From an uncultured Bacilli bacterium (lineage in GTDB: Bacteria > Bacillota_I > Bacilli_A > RFN20 > DUOF01): 19,560 nt of DNA. Made by a program: the position numbers and the translations under genes. The DNA lies in assembly GCA_934101685.1 (NCBI GenBank), contig CAKORZ010000018.1, forward strand, positions 1 to 19,560, written 5' to 3'. Positions within the stretch are counted from its first letter, which is position 1. Every line of letters starts with the position of its first letter. A model generated the notes under the pieces. The model worked only from the letters and a program-made list of their open reading frames with translations. It had not been told where the DNA came from and did no database searches. Shown here piece by piece: positions 8,091 to 15,771 of this stretch.

Positions 8091-10418
8091 ATGAATTATT
8101 TGAAATATTTAAAAGATAATACATGTTTTATAGTCCCAGATAATATTAAAAGGGAAATACTTTTATTTGTTTCAAATAGTAAGATGTTAGTTAATGTTTC
8201 TTTTTATACAATTGAAGAATTATTAAAAAAAGTTTATTTTGATTATAATGAAAAAACAATATATGAATTATCAAAAAAATATAATATTAGCTATGATGAC
8301 GCCATTTTGATGATTAATAATATGTATTATATAAATGATGTTACTATTAACGATATCAAAGTAAATAAATTAAAAGAAATGAAAGATTATTTAGATTCAA
8401 ATAATTTATTAATATATGATAAAGATTTTTTAAATTATCTTAATTCCAAAAATATAGTTACTACTTATGATAAAACTAATTTTTTAAGGGAAAATATCTT
8501 TAATAAATTAAATAATGTAACTTTTATTAATGATAATGAGATATATACTAGTGATGTATATGAATTTAATTTTATAGAAGATGAAATAGATTTTGTAGCA
8601 AATAAAATAGCTAATTTAATAGATTCTGGCATTAATATAAATAATATTAAATTAGTTAATGTTAATGATACTTATAATTTATTTATTAAAAAGATTTTTT
8701 CTTTTTATAATATACCTGTTTATTTAAATGAAAGAACTTCATTATATGATTTATTAATAGTAAAAGACTTTATAAATCTTTTAAAAGAAGATAACAAAGA
8801 AAGTGCATTAGAAAAGTTTAAAGAAAAGTATCCTTTAAATAATGAACTAACTACTAATATATATAACAAAATTATTAATGTTTTAAATGAAGATTATTTT
8901 ATAAAAGATTTTAATAAAGATATTGAATATTTTATAAAAAAATTAAAGAAAACATATCTTAAAGAAAAGAAATTAGAAAATTATGTTGAATGCATTAAGG
9001 TAGAAGAAATAACAAATGATTCTAATTATTATTTTTTAATAGGTTTTAATAATTCTTTTCCTAAATATTATAAGGATGAAGATTATTTAAGTGATGATAT
9101 AAAAAAGAAATTAGGATTTACTACTAGCAACTATATTAATAAAAATATTAAAAAATATTATATTAATAAATTAAATAATTGTAAGAATTTAATCATTACT
9201 TATAAATTAAAAGATTATTTTAATTCATATTTATGCAGTACTTTAATTGATGAGATAAATTGTAATTTAATTAAAAACTATGATTTTAACATTAAAATAA
9301 GTTATTCTAATAAATATGATAAAATAAAGTTTTCTAAATATTTAGATGATTATTATAAATATGGATATAAAAATAATAATTTAGATCTTTTATATAATAG
9401 TTATGAAAAAGAATATGATACTTATGATAATAAATTTAAAGGACTAGGAAATGATAAATTTATTAATTATAAAAATAAAAGTATTAATTTATCTTATTCA
9501 TCATTAGATAATTTTTATAAGTGTAAATTTAAATATTATATAGCAAACTTAATTAATGAAAATGATGATACATTTGCTACTAAAGTTGGTGAATTATATC
9601 ACTATGTTTTAAGTAAAATGTATGATAGTAATTTTGATTTTGAAAGAAGTTATAATGAATATATAAGTAATAAAGAATTTAGTGAAAAAGAAAATATTTT
9701 ACTTAATAAATTAAAAGAAGAATTAAAAATAGATATTGATTTATTAAAAGAACAAATTAATAAAGGGAAGTTTACTAAAACAGTTTGTGAAAAGAAAATA
9801 GAAATTAATGTAAAAAGTAAAGCATCTATTATCTTAAAAGGAACTATTGATAAAATAATGTTAACTAGCGATAATAAGTATGCTTATGTAGTGGATTATA
9901 AAACAGGAAAGCCTAAAATTAATTTTGATCATCTTAACGATGGGTTAAATATGCAACTTGCTATATATATGTACTTAATGCATAAAAGTAAAGAATATGC
10001 AGATGTTTTCTTAGTAGGATGTTACTTACAAAAAATATTAGATGATGATTTAGTTAAAGATGAACTAAAACTAGATGGATATACTTATAATGATATAAAT
10101 ACTATTCAAATGGTTGATAATGGTTATTTCGATAGTTCATTTATTAATGGAATTAAAGTGAAAAAAGATGGTAGTTTAAGAGATAATAATAAGCTATTTG
10201 ATTCATCTTATTATGAAGAAGTATTAAATACAGTAGAAAAGAAGGTAGAGGAAGCAATAGAGTGTATCTTAAATAATGATTTTGCTATTAATCCTAAAAT
10301 TGTAGGTGGCAGCAATATTTCATGTGCTTATTGTAAATTTAAGGATATTTGTTACCATAAGTATAAAGATGCAATAGTTATAGTAGAGGAGGATGAAGAT
10401 GGGCAGATCATGGACTAA
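8091..10418 (+). CDS. addB: AddB/RexB-type nuclease subunit of ATP-dependent exonuclease
   Basis: This is the second subunit of the AddAB/RexAB helicase-nuclease that resects double-strand breaks for RecA-dependent repair. At 775 aa it is much shorter than Bacillus AddB (about 1,150 aa). The nuclease domain is clear: the Fe-S cluster cysteines C478 (NFYKCKFKYY) and C745-x2-C748-x5-C754 (CAYCKFKDIC), H504 (GELYHYV), GTIDKI with D587, and VVDYKTG with D602 and K604, followed by MQLAIYMY. The N-terminus has no Walker A loop, so it is not expected to hydrolyse ATP, as in RexB proteins of Lactobacillales; the helicase-like part seems contracted. AGGTGAG at 8081-8087 supports the start. It overlaps addA by 20 nt. 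Identification is firm from the nuclease/Fe-S signature plus the addA neighbour. Confidence 0.92.
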   Translation: MNYLKYLKDNTCFIVPDNIKREILLFVSNSKMLVNVSFYTIEELLKKVYFDYNEKTIYELSKKYNISYDDAILMINNMYYINDVTINDIKVNKLKEMKDYLDSNNLLIYDKDFLNYLNSKNIVTTYDKTNFLRENIFNKLNNVTFINDNEIYTSDVYEFNFIEDEIDFVANKIANLIDSGININNIKLVNVNDTYNLFIKKIFSFYNIPVYLNERTSLYDLLIVKDFINLLKEDNKESALEKFKEKYPLNNELTTNIYNKIINVLNEDYFIKDFNKDIEYFIKKLKKTYLKEKKLENYVECIKVEEITNDSNYYFLIGFNNSFPKYYKDEDYLSDDIKKKLGFTTSNYINKNIKKYYINKLNNCKNLIITYKLKDYFNSYLCSTLIDEINCNLIKNYDFNIKISYSNKYDKIKFSKYLDDYYKYGYKNNNLDLLYNSYEKEYDTYDNKFKGLGNDKFINYKNKSINLSYSSLDNFYKCKFKYYIANLINENDDTFATKVGELYHYVLSKMYDSNFDFERSYNEYISNKEFSEKENILLNKLKEELKIDIDLLKEQINKGKFTKTVCEKKIEINVKSKASIILKGTIDKIMLTSDNKYAYVVDYKTGKPKINFDHLNDGLNMQLAIYMYLMHKSKEYADVFLVGCYLQKILDDDLVKDELKLDGYTYNDINTIQMVDNGYFDSSFINGIKVKKDGSLRDNNKLFDSSYYEEVLNTVEKKVEEAIECILNNDFAINPKIVGGSNISCAYCKFKDICYHKYKDAIVIVEEDEDGQIMD
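10386..10392 (+). promoter_or_regulatory. Ribosome binding site deciding addA start
   Basis: GAGGAGG inside the end of addB directly abuts ATG 10393 (no spacer) but lies 6 nt before ATG 10399. Spacing therefore favours 10399 as the addA start. Confidence 0.8.
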
Positions 10419-13400
10419 TGAGCAATTAGATGCTATAAATTCGCCAACTCAAAATATACTAGTAAGTGCAGGAGCAGGTAGTGGTAAAACAGCAGTATTA
10501 ACAGAGAGGGTTATTACTTTATTAAATAAGGGCATTAATATTAATGAATTATTGGTGCTTACTTTTACTAATGCAGCGGCCGCTGAAATGAAAGATAGAA
10601 TACGTAAAGCTATTAAGAAAAATGAAAATTTAAAAGAACAATTAAATTTGCTTGATAGTGCCTATATAACTACATTTGATAGTTTTGCCTTGTCTTTAGT
10701 AAAAAAATATCATTATTTGCTAGGTATATCTAATAATGTAAGTATTGTAAATGAAGCTGCACTTAAACTAGAAAAATATAAAATTATAGATGAAGTGATG
10801 GAAGAAAACTATATAAAAAAGAGTAATGATTTTTTAACTTTAATTAGAAGATTTTGTCTTAAAGATGATGAAGATTTAAAAAGTTTAATTTTTGAAATAA
10901 ATAATAAGTTTGATTTAATAATTGAAAAAGAAGAGTTTTTAAGTAATTATTCTACTACTTTAAACGATGATAAAATAAATAAGTTATGGAATGATTACTT
11001 TAGTAAAATTTCAAGTAAAATAGAATTAATTAAAGATTTGTATTTAGAGATGGAAAATAGCTTAGAAACAAATGAAGATGAGGAGTTCTTTGAATTAGTT
11101 AGTAAGGAATTAGAAGTTTTATTAACTACTTCTAATTATGATACTATTGCAAGTAATATTAATTTTAGCTTGCCAAATAAAAGAAAAAATATAAGTGAAA
11201 CTTTATTAATTAATAAAAAGAAAATAAATGAAGTAAAAGATGAGATTAAAGATTTAATTATATTTGATAATAAAGAAAAAATAATGAATGCTTTAAAAGA
11301 AAATTTAAACTATGAAAAGGAATTAATTAGTATTATTAGTGAAATAAATAATAGAATTAATAAGTTAAAGTATTCAAATGAAATGTTTGAATTTATGGAT
11401 ATTGCTAAACTAGCAATAAAGTTAGTAAAAAATAATAAAGATATTTGTAATGAATTAAAAAATAGTTTTAAAGAGATAATGTTAGATGAATATCAAGATA
11501 CAAGTGATATACAAGAAACATTAATGAATTATATATCAAATAATAATATTTATATGGTTGGAGATATCAAGCAATCAATATATAGATTTAGAAATGCTAA
11601 TCCTAATATTTTCTTGAATAAATATGATACATATTCTAGTGATTTAACTAAGGGTAAAGTAATTAATTTAATGCGTAATTTTAGATCTAGAAAAGAAGTA
11701 TTAGATGATATTAATGTTTTATTTAATAAAATAATGCAAGTTAATTATGGAGGGATTAACTACTCTAAAGGACATGAATTTATATTTGGTAACTTAAGCT
11801 ATAATGAACATTTATTTGCTAATCAATCTAATAGTTTAGAAATTTATAATTATAATAAAGAAAAAGGATTTAGCTTTACTAGTGATGAAATAGAAGCTTT
11901 TATTATTGGAAATGATATAAAAAATAAAATAAGAAATAATTATATGGTTTATGATAAGGATAATGGTATAGAGAGAAAATTAGAGTATGGAGATATCACT
12001 ATTTTAATAGATAGGAAAGATCCTTTTGATACTTATTTAAAAGTATTTGAATACTTAAATATTCCTATGAGTTCATACAAAAATAATAATCTAGTATATA
12101 GTGATGAATTATTATGTTTTAAGAATATTTATAAATTAATTATTAAATATAGCAATAAAGAATTTGATGAAGAATTTAGACATTCATTTATGTCTGTAGC
12201 GAGAAGTTTCTTGTTTGAATATAGTGATGATTACTTGTTTGATTTAATTACTAATAATGATTATTTTAATAATGATATATATTTATCTTTAAAAGATATA
12301 ATAGATAATTATAGTTGTTTATCTATAATGCAAATTCATAACTTAGTATTAGAAAAATTAGATGTATTTTATAAAGCTAGAAAATGTAATGGGGTAGATG
12401 ATATTACTTCCGTTATTCATTATTTGAGTGATTTAATGAGTGATCTTAATTCTTTAAGTTATACTCTTAATGAAGTAGTAAAATATTTTGATGATGTTAT
12501 AAATAAAGATTTTAAAATAGAGTTACCTGTTAGAAAAAATTCTATGAATTCTGTTAAAATTATGACAATTCATGCCTCTAAAGGATTAGAGTTTAATATT
12601 TGTTATTTTGCAGGTTTTAGTAAGAAATTTAGTGAATTTGATTCTAAAAAGAAATTTATATATGATGATGAATATGGATTATTACTTCCTTTATATATTG
12701 ATAATGAAAAATATAATAATATTGGTAAAAAATTATATTTAGATAAATATTACAAAGAAGAGATAAGTGAAAAAATAAGATTACTATATGTAGCGTTATC
12801 TAGGGCAAAAGAAAAGATGATAATAGTAGGTAATTTTAATGATGAAGATGAAAAATTACTTGAAGAAACTAGAAAATTCAATGATTTAATTAATTATGCA
12901 AAAAGTAGCATGAGTAATTATTTTAAAAATATTGATTTAAAAGATTATGAAATAACTGATTTATATAAATTTTATAAATCTAGTAAAGTATTAAATAACG
13001 CTAATATAACTAAAATTATTAATAAAGAAATTAATGTTAAAAATGAAATTATAAATGAAAGCAGTTTCTCTAAAAAACAATTAGAATTAATTGATGAAAA
13101 TACCATAAATATAATGAATAAGGGTAATTATTTACACGAGTATTTACAAAAAATTGATTTTTATAAGCCTAATTTAGATAATTATTTATTAGATAAAAAT
13201 GATAAAAAAATAATTGAAAGATTTTTAAATAATGAACTTTTAAAAAATATTAATTTAGGAAAAATATATAAAGAATATGAATTTATGTATGAAGAAAATA
13301 GTGAGCTTAAACATGGATTTATAGATTTAATGATTGTATATAATAATTACATAGATATTATTGATTATAAGCTAGCAAATATTGAAGATGAAGGATATGT

Positions 13401-13506
13401 CAAACAATTAAATGGTTATAAAACATATATAGAAAATATTACTAGTAAAAAAGTTAATTTATATTTATATTCTTTGTTTACAGGTAATACTTTAAAGGTG
13501 GGTTAA
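10399..13506 (+). CDS. addA: ATP-dependent helicase/nuclease subunit AddA
   Basis: This is the motor subunit of AddAB: a UvrD-like superfamily 1 helicase (3'-5') fused to a RecB-family nuclease. The 1035-aa product has all helicase motifs: Q-motif WTNEQLDAI near the start, Walker A SAGAGSGKT (23-31), motif Ia LTFTNAAAAEMKDR (about 51-64), Walker B LDEYQDTSD (D363-E364), motif III GDIKQSIYRFRNANP (388-402), motif IV RNFRS, motif V TIHASKGLEF (723-732) and motif VI RLLYVALSRAK (794-804). The C-terminal nuclease keeps HEYLQ, GFIDLM and IIDYK (D989, K991). It is somewhat shorter than Bacillus AddA (about 1,230 aa). It overlaps addB by 20 nt, and its last codons carry the ribosome site of nadD, so four genes are tightly packed. 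All catalytic residues appear present. Confidence 0.97.
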   Translation: MGRSWTNEQLDAINSPTQNILVSAGAGSGKTAVLTERVITLLNKGININELLVLTFTNAAAAEMKDRIRKAIKKNENLKEQLNLLDSAYITTFDSFALSLVKKYHYLLGISNNVSIVNEAALKLEKYKIIDEVMEENYIKKSNDFLTLIRRFCLKDDEDLKSLIFEINNKFDLIIEKEEFLSNYSTTLNDDKINKLWNDYFSKISSKIELIKDLYLEMENSLETNEDEEFFELVSKELEVLLTTSNYDTIASNINFSLPNKRKNISETLLINKKKINEVKDEIKDLIIFDNKEKIMNALKENLNYEKELISIISEINNRINKLKYSNEMFEFMDIAKLAIKLVKNNKDICNELKNSFKEIMLDEYQDTSDIQETLMNYISNNNIYMVGDIKQSIYRFRNANPNIFLNKYDTYSSDLTKGKVINLMRNFRSRKEVLDDINVLFNKIMQVNYGGINYSKGHEFIFGNLSYNEHLFANQSNSLEIYNYNKEKGFSFTSDEIEAFIIGNDIKNKIRNNYMVYDKDNGIERKLEYGDITILIDRKDPFDTYLKVFEYLNIPMSSYKNNNLVYSDELLCFKNIYKLIIKYSNKEFDEEFRHSFMSVARSFLFEYSDDYLFDLITNNDYFNNDIYLSLKDIIDNYSCLSIMQIHNLVLEKLDVFYKARKCNGVDDITSVIHYLSDLMSDLNSLSYTLNEVVKYFDDVINKDFKIELPVRKNSMNSVKIMTIHASKGLEFNICYFAGFSKKFSEFDSKKKFIYDDEYGLLLPLYIDNEKYNNIGKKLYLDKYYKEEISEKIRLLYVALSRAKEKMIIVGNFNDEDEKLLEETRKFNDLINYAKSSMSNYFKNIDLKDYEITDLYKFYKSSKVLNNANITKIINKEINVKNEIINESSFSKKQLELIDENTINIMNKGNYLHEYLQKIDFYKPNLDNYLLDKNDKKIIERFLNNELLKNINLGKIYKEYEFMYEENSELKHGFIDLMIVYNNYIDIIDYKLANIEDEGYVKQLNGYKTYIENITSKKVNLYLYSLFTGNTLKVG

Positions 13507-13508
13507 TA

Positions 13509-14090
13509 ATGAAAATAGGTATATGTATAGGTAGCTTTAATCCTCTTCATTTAGGGCATGAGGCAATGATAAACTCTCTTATTTGCAATAATGAGATGGA
13601 TAAAGTTATAGTTATATTAACAGGTGATAACTATCATTTAAAAAATAATTTAATATCCTATAAAGATAGATATAATATGCTTAAATTATCATTTATTAAT
13701 GAAAAAATAATAATTAGCGATTTAGAAAAAGAAAGATATCGTTATACTTATGAAAATATAAAATTATTAAAAGAGAAATATATTAATGATGAATTATTTT
13801 TAGTTATAGGAGCAGATAATTTAATTGAATTAGACACATGGAAAAATTATGAGTATATATTAGATAATTGTAATCTTATTGTATATGAACGTAATAATAT
13901 TGATATAAAAGAGTATTTAAATAATCATTTTACAAACTATAAAAATAAGATTATAATAAAAAAGGAAATTGGAAGTGTTAGTTCTACACTTATTAGAAAA
14001 CTATTAAAAAATAATGATAAAACAGTTAATAAATATTTAAATAGTAAAGTGCTTAATTACATTATGACAAATAATCTATATAGGGGGTAA
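13509..14090 (+). CDS. nadD: Nicotinate-nucleotide adenylyltransferase NadD
   Basis: This enzyme joins nicotinate mononucleotide and ATP to give deamido-NAD (NaAD) in NAD biosynthesis. The 193-aa product has the nucleotidyltransferase (T/H)xGH signature as GSFNPLHLGH (8-17, H14 and H17), the IGADNLIELDTWKNYE segment near 100-115 and the C-terminal ISSTxIR-type motif VSSTLIRKLL (157-166), ending in the family-typical YI-x-x-N-x-LY form (NYIMTNNLYRG). Length is standard for NadD. CoaD, the closest alternative, has a different P-loop region and lacks this ending. AAGGTGGG at 13495-13502, inside the addA end, drives translation. The common Firmicute partner yqeK is absent here; instead pncC follows after 5 nt. 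Confidence 0.88.
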   Translation: MKIGICIGSFNPLHLGHEAMINSLICNNEMDKVIVILTGDNYHLKNNLISYKDRYNMLKLSFINEKIIISDLEKERYRYTYENIKLLKEKYINDELFLVIGADNLIELDTWKNYEYILDNCNLIVYERNNIDIKEYLNNHFTNYKNKIIIKKEIGSVSSTLIRKLLKNNDKTVNKYLNSKVLNYIMTNNLYRG

Positions 14091-14095
14091 TTTAA

Positions 14096-14578
14096 ATGAA
14101 TGTAAAGTATGAAGAACTAAAAAAAGTAATTGAAAAAATGACTAGCTTGCATCATACAATATCTACGATGGAATCTTGTACTGGTGGAGGACTTGGAAGT
14201 GTTATTACAAACATTTCAGGAGCTAGTGAAGTGTTTCATTATGGAGCGATTACTTATTCTAATGAATATAAGATAAAAATGGGAGTAGATGCACGTATTA
14301 TCGATAGATTTGGTGTTTATAGTATAGAAACATCTAAAGCAATGGCTAAAGCTATTTCACAATTAACAGGCAGTGATATTGGTATAGGTATTAGTGGTAA
14401 TTTAAACTTAGAAGATCCTATTGAAAATAAAGGCGGTATAGTTTACTTCTCTATATATCAATTAGTAGAAAAGAAGTTTTATAGTAAAGTTATAACTATT
14501 ACAAAGCCTAAAAGAGAAGAATCTAAGAAAGCTATAATTAATGTAATTATTGATACTTTATATAGTATTTATTGTTAA
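14096..14578 (+). CDS. pncC: Nicotinamide-nucleotide amidohydrolase (CinA C-terminal/PncC)
   Basis: PncC deamidates NMN to nicotinate mononucleotide, recycling NMN released by NAD-dependent DNA ligase. The 160-aa protein is the stand-alone CinA C-terminal domain, without the N-terminal COG1058/MoeA-like half. It has the nucleophile motif MESCTGG (25-31, S27), AITYSNEYKIKMGV with Y54 and K59, and GVYSIETSKAMAKA. The usual ITGIAGPxG segment has become GISGNLNLEDP, a notable divergence near the active site, so activity should not be taken for granted. AGGGGGT at 14082-14087 supports the start. NadD immediately upstream uses the product of this enzyme, so context supports NMN recycling. A terminator follows. 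Confidence 0.85.
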   Translation: MNVKYEELKKVIEKMTSLHHTISTMESCTGGGLGSVITNISGASEVFHYGAITYSNEYKIKMGVDARIIDRFGVYSIETSKAMAKAISQLTGSDIGIGISGNLNLEDPIENKGGIVYFSIYQLVEKKFYSKVITITKPKREESKKAIINVIIDTLYSIYC

Positions 14579-14599
14579 TAAAATTTAAAAAATTATTTT

Positions 14600-14630
14600 A
14601 AGAATTGGTTAATAACTAATTCTTTTTTTT
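14600..14630 (+). terminator. Intrinsic terminator after pncC (GGTTA hairpin, copy 1)
   Basis: Stem 14600-14610 (AAGAATTGGTT) pairs with 14614-14624 (AACTAATTCTT) with one G-T wobble, a 3-nt loop and an eight-T tail. It ends the addB-addA-nadD-pncC unit and is nearly identical to the hairpin at 15484. Confidence 0.85.
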
Positions 14631-14632
14631 AT

Positions 14633-14780
14633 TTTCAAGATAGATATATTAAATAAGTTGAATGTTGGAAATCTAAATAATAACTTTATTTATCTTTTAA
14701 TTTATTATATACTAATTATAACAAGGGTTATTTATTGAAAAATTATTCCTTGTAAAAAAGACTTTTTATAGCATCATATT
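14633..14780 (+). other. AT-rich intergenic leader before the 226-aa gene
   Basis: This stretch has no convincing gene. It presumably contains the promoter of the next gene (TATACT at 14708-14713 and TTGAAA at 14735-14740 are visible, but no well-spaced pair). ACAAGG (14721-14726) and CCTTGT (14748-14753) form a loose 6-bp inverted repeat of unknown meaning. Confidence 0.3.
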
Positions 14781-14794
14781 AGGAGGTAAAGAAT

Positions 14795-15475
14795 ATGATT
14801 GATACAGAGAAAATGAGCCTAAACTCGGAAACAAGAAGCTGGAGAAATAGACTAGAAAAATATAGGCGTGGAGAAATAGATAATTTTGAACAATTTATGT
14901 ATGACTTATTTAAATTTAAGACTTATGATGATGCCAATCAGAGTATAAAAACATCAGAATACGCTAATATTAATTTAAGAACATCAACAATTGAAGTTTG
15001 CTTAGCTCATCCTGAAAAATTTAAAAAATCATACAAAGATTTTGCTCTTAACGCATTAGAAGAAGATGCTTATAATTATTATTTTTGTCTTCCAGATGAA
15101 TACAAAAAGGATAAGGATATAGTTTATAAAGCAGTATTGTCTGAGAAAGAAATATGTATGTTACAATACGTTCCTGATGAATTTAAAAGTGATAAAGAAC
15201 TTGTTTTAAAAGCAATTGAAAATGATCCATCTGCAATTATTTATGCTTCCCCTACTTTACAAGAGGATGAAAAATTTTTACTTGATGCAATGAAATGTAA
15301 TTCCGAAGTATTTGAGTACTTAGAAGAAGATGCAAAAAAGGTTGTTTCAAAGGATATAGAAACATTTAAAATGATTAATAATGTTCGAAAAACTATTATG
15401 GAAAATGCTATAAAAACAAAAGAGACACTAACTAGTATTGAAGTTGAAAAAAAAGAAAATACTTCAAAAAGATAA
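14795..15475 (+). CDS. Short DUF4116-type repeat protein
   Basis: A 226-aa protein of unknown function with no signal peptide or membrane segment. Its N-terminal part (about 15-99; SWRNRLEKYRRGEI, FMYDLFKFKTYDD, CLAHPEKFKKSYKDF) matches the linker region just before the repeats of the 1239-aa protein downstream. Three 25-27-residue DUF4116-like units follow (100-176: PDEYKKDKDIVYKAV, PDEFKSDKELVLKAIENDP, SPTLQEDEKFLLDAM). The C-terminal cap (CNSEVFEYL, VVSKDIETFK, ending KKENTSKR) matches the cap of the large protein, which ends KKENNSKR. It is therefore a miniature paralog: same caps, few repeats, no N-terminal HExxH or W-C-T domain. SD AGGAGGT at 14781-14787 supports the start. A truncated decoy, a regulator of the larger protein or a contracted allele are all possible (inference). 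Confidence 0.8.
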   Translation: MIDTEKMSLNSETRSWRNRLEKYRRGEIDNFEQFMYDLFKFKTYDDANQSIKTSEYANINLRTSTIEVCLAHPEKFKKSYKDFALNALEEDAYNYYFCLPDEYKKDKDIVYKAVLSEKEICMLQYVPDEFKSDKELVLKAIENDPSAIIYASPTLQEDEKFLLDAMKCNSEVFEYLEEDAKKVVSKDIETFKMINNVRKTIMENAIKTKETLTSIEVEKKENTSKR

Positions 15476-15483
15476 GATTAATG

Positions 15484-15511
15484 AAGAATTGGTTAATAAC
15501 CAATTCTTTTT
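15484..15511 (+). terminator. Intrinsic terminator (GGTTA hairpin, copy 2)
   Basis: A perfect inverted repeat, AAGAATTGGTT (15484-15494) with AACCAATTCTT (15498-15508), loop AAT, then T residues. It follows the 226-aa gene by 8 nt and is a near copy of the hairpin at 14600. Confidence 0.85.
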
Positions 15512-15522
15512 ATATATAATTG

Positions 15523-15551
15523 TTGAAAAGTATCGATAATTATTTTATTAA
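15523..15551 (+). promoter_or_regulatory. Candidate promoter for the small protein and large repeat gene
   Basis: TTGAAA (15523-15528), a 17-nt spacer and TATTAA (15546-15551) give a plausible sigma-A promoter immediately after the terminator, with a leader of roughly 45 nt before ATG 15604. Confidence 0.4.
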
Positions 15552-15603
15552 ATATAAAATTTATTATATACTTAAATTAAAGATAGTATTGGAGTTGATT
15601 GCT

Positions 15604-15771
15604 ATGAAATACGTATATGTTAAATCATATGATGGAACAATAGTTAGAGTAGAAGAAAAAAAGGTAAAAGAATATACTAGAATGCAAGATAAAATAAGAT
15701 ATTTGCTAGATAAGGGAATAAGCAAAGATGAAATTATACAAAGAATTTCTGGAGGTAAGTTATATGAGTAA
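15604..15771 (+). CDS. Small 55-aa protein coupled to the large repeat gene
   Basis: A 55-aa hypothetical protein beginning MKYVYVKSYDGTIVRVEEKK. It has an N-terminal beta-rich part and a C-terminal helical part (MQDKIRYLLDKGISKDEIIQRI). ATG 15604 is preferred over the in-frame ATG at 15520 because GGAG at 15591-15594 sits 9 nt ahead and the upstream extension is low-complexity intergenic-like sequence. Its end overlaps the next start by 8 nt, and the ribosome site of the large gene (GGAGGT) lies within its codons, so translation is coupled. I do not recognise the family. The arrangement, a small gene overlapping a large multidomain gene with a putative peptidase, would fit a cognate inhibitor or chaperone, but nothing in the sequence proves this. 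Confidence 0.65.
   Translation: MKYVYVKSYDGTIVRVEEKKVKEYTRMQDKIRYLLDKGISKDEIIQRISGGKLYE
15751..15756 (+). promoter_or_regulatory. Ribosome binding site deciding start at 15764
   Basis: GGAGGT, 7 nt before ATG 15764, inside the end of the 55-aa gene. The longer frame from ATG 15728 has no comparable site, so 15764 is taken as the start. Confidence 0.8.

Noticed and set aside
10393..10398. addA start at ATG 10393
   Set aside because: The GAGGAGG site touches this ATG with no spacer; ATG 10399 has a 6-nt spacer.
14721..14753. ACAAGG...CCTTGT inverted repeat as an operator or riboswitch stem
   Set aside because: Only 6 bp with a 21-nt AT-rich gap; it could occur by chance and no regulator is nearby.
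15520..15603. Longer start for the small protein at ATG 15520
   Set aside because: The sequence from 15520 to 15603 contains the probable promoter and encodes low-complexity Ile/Lys/Tyr-rich residues; GGAG before 15604 marks the real start.
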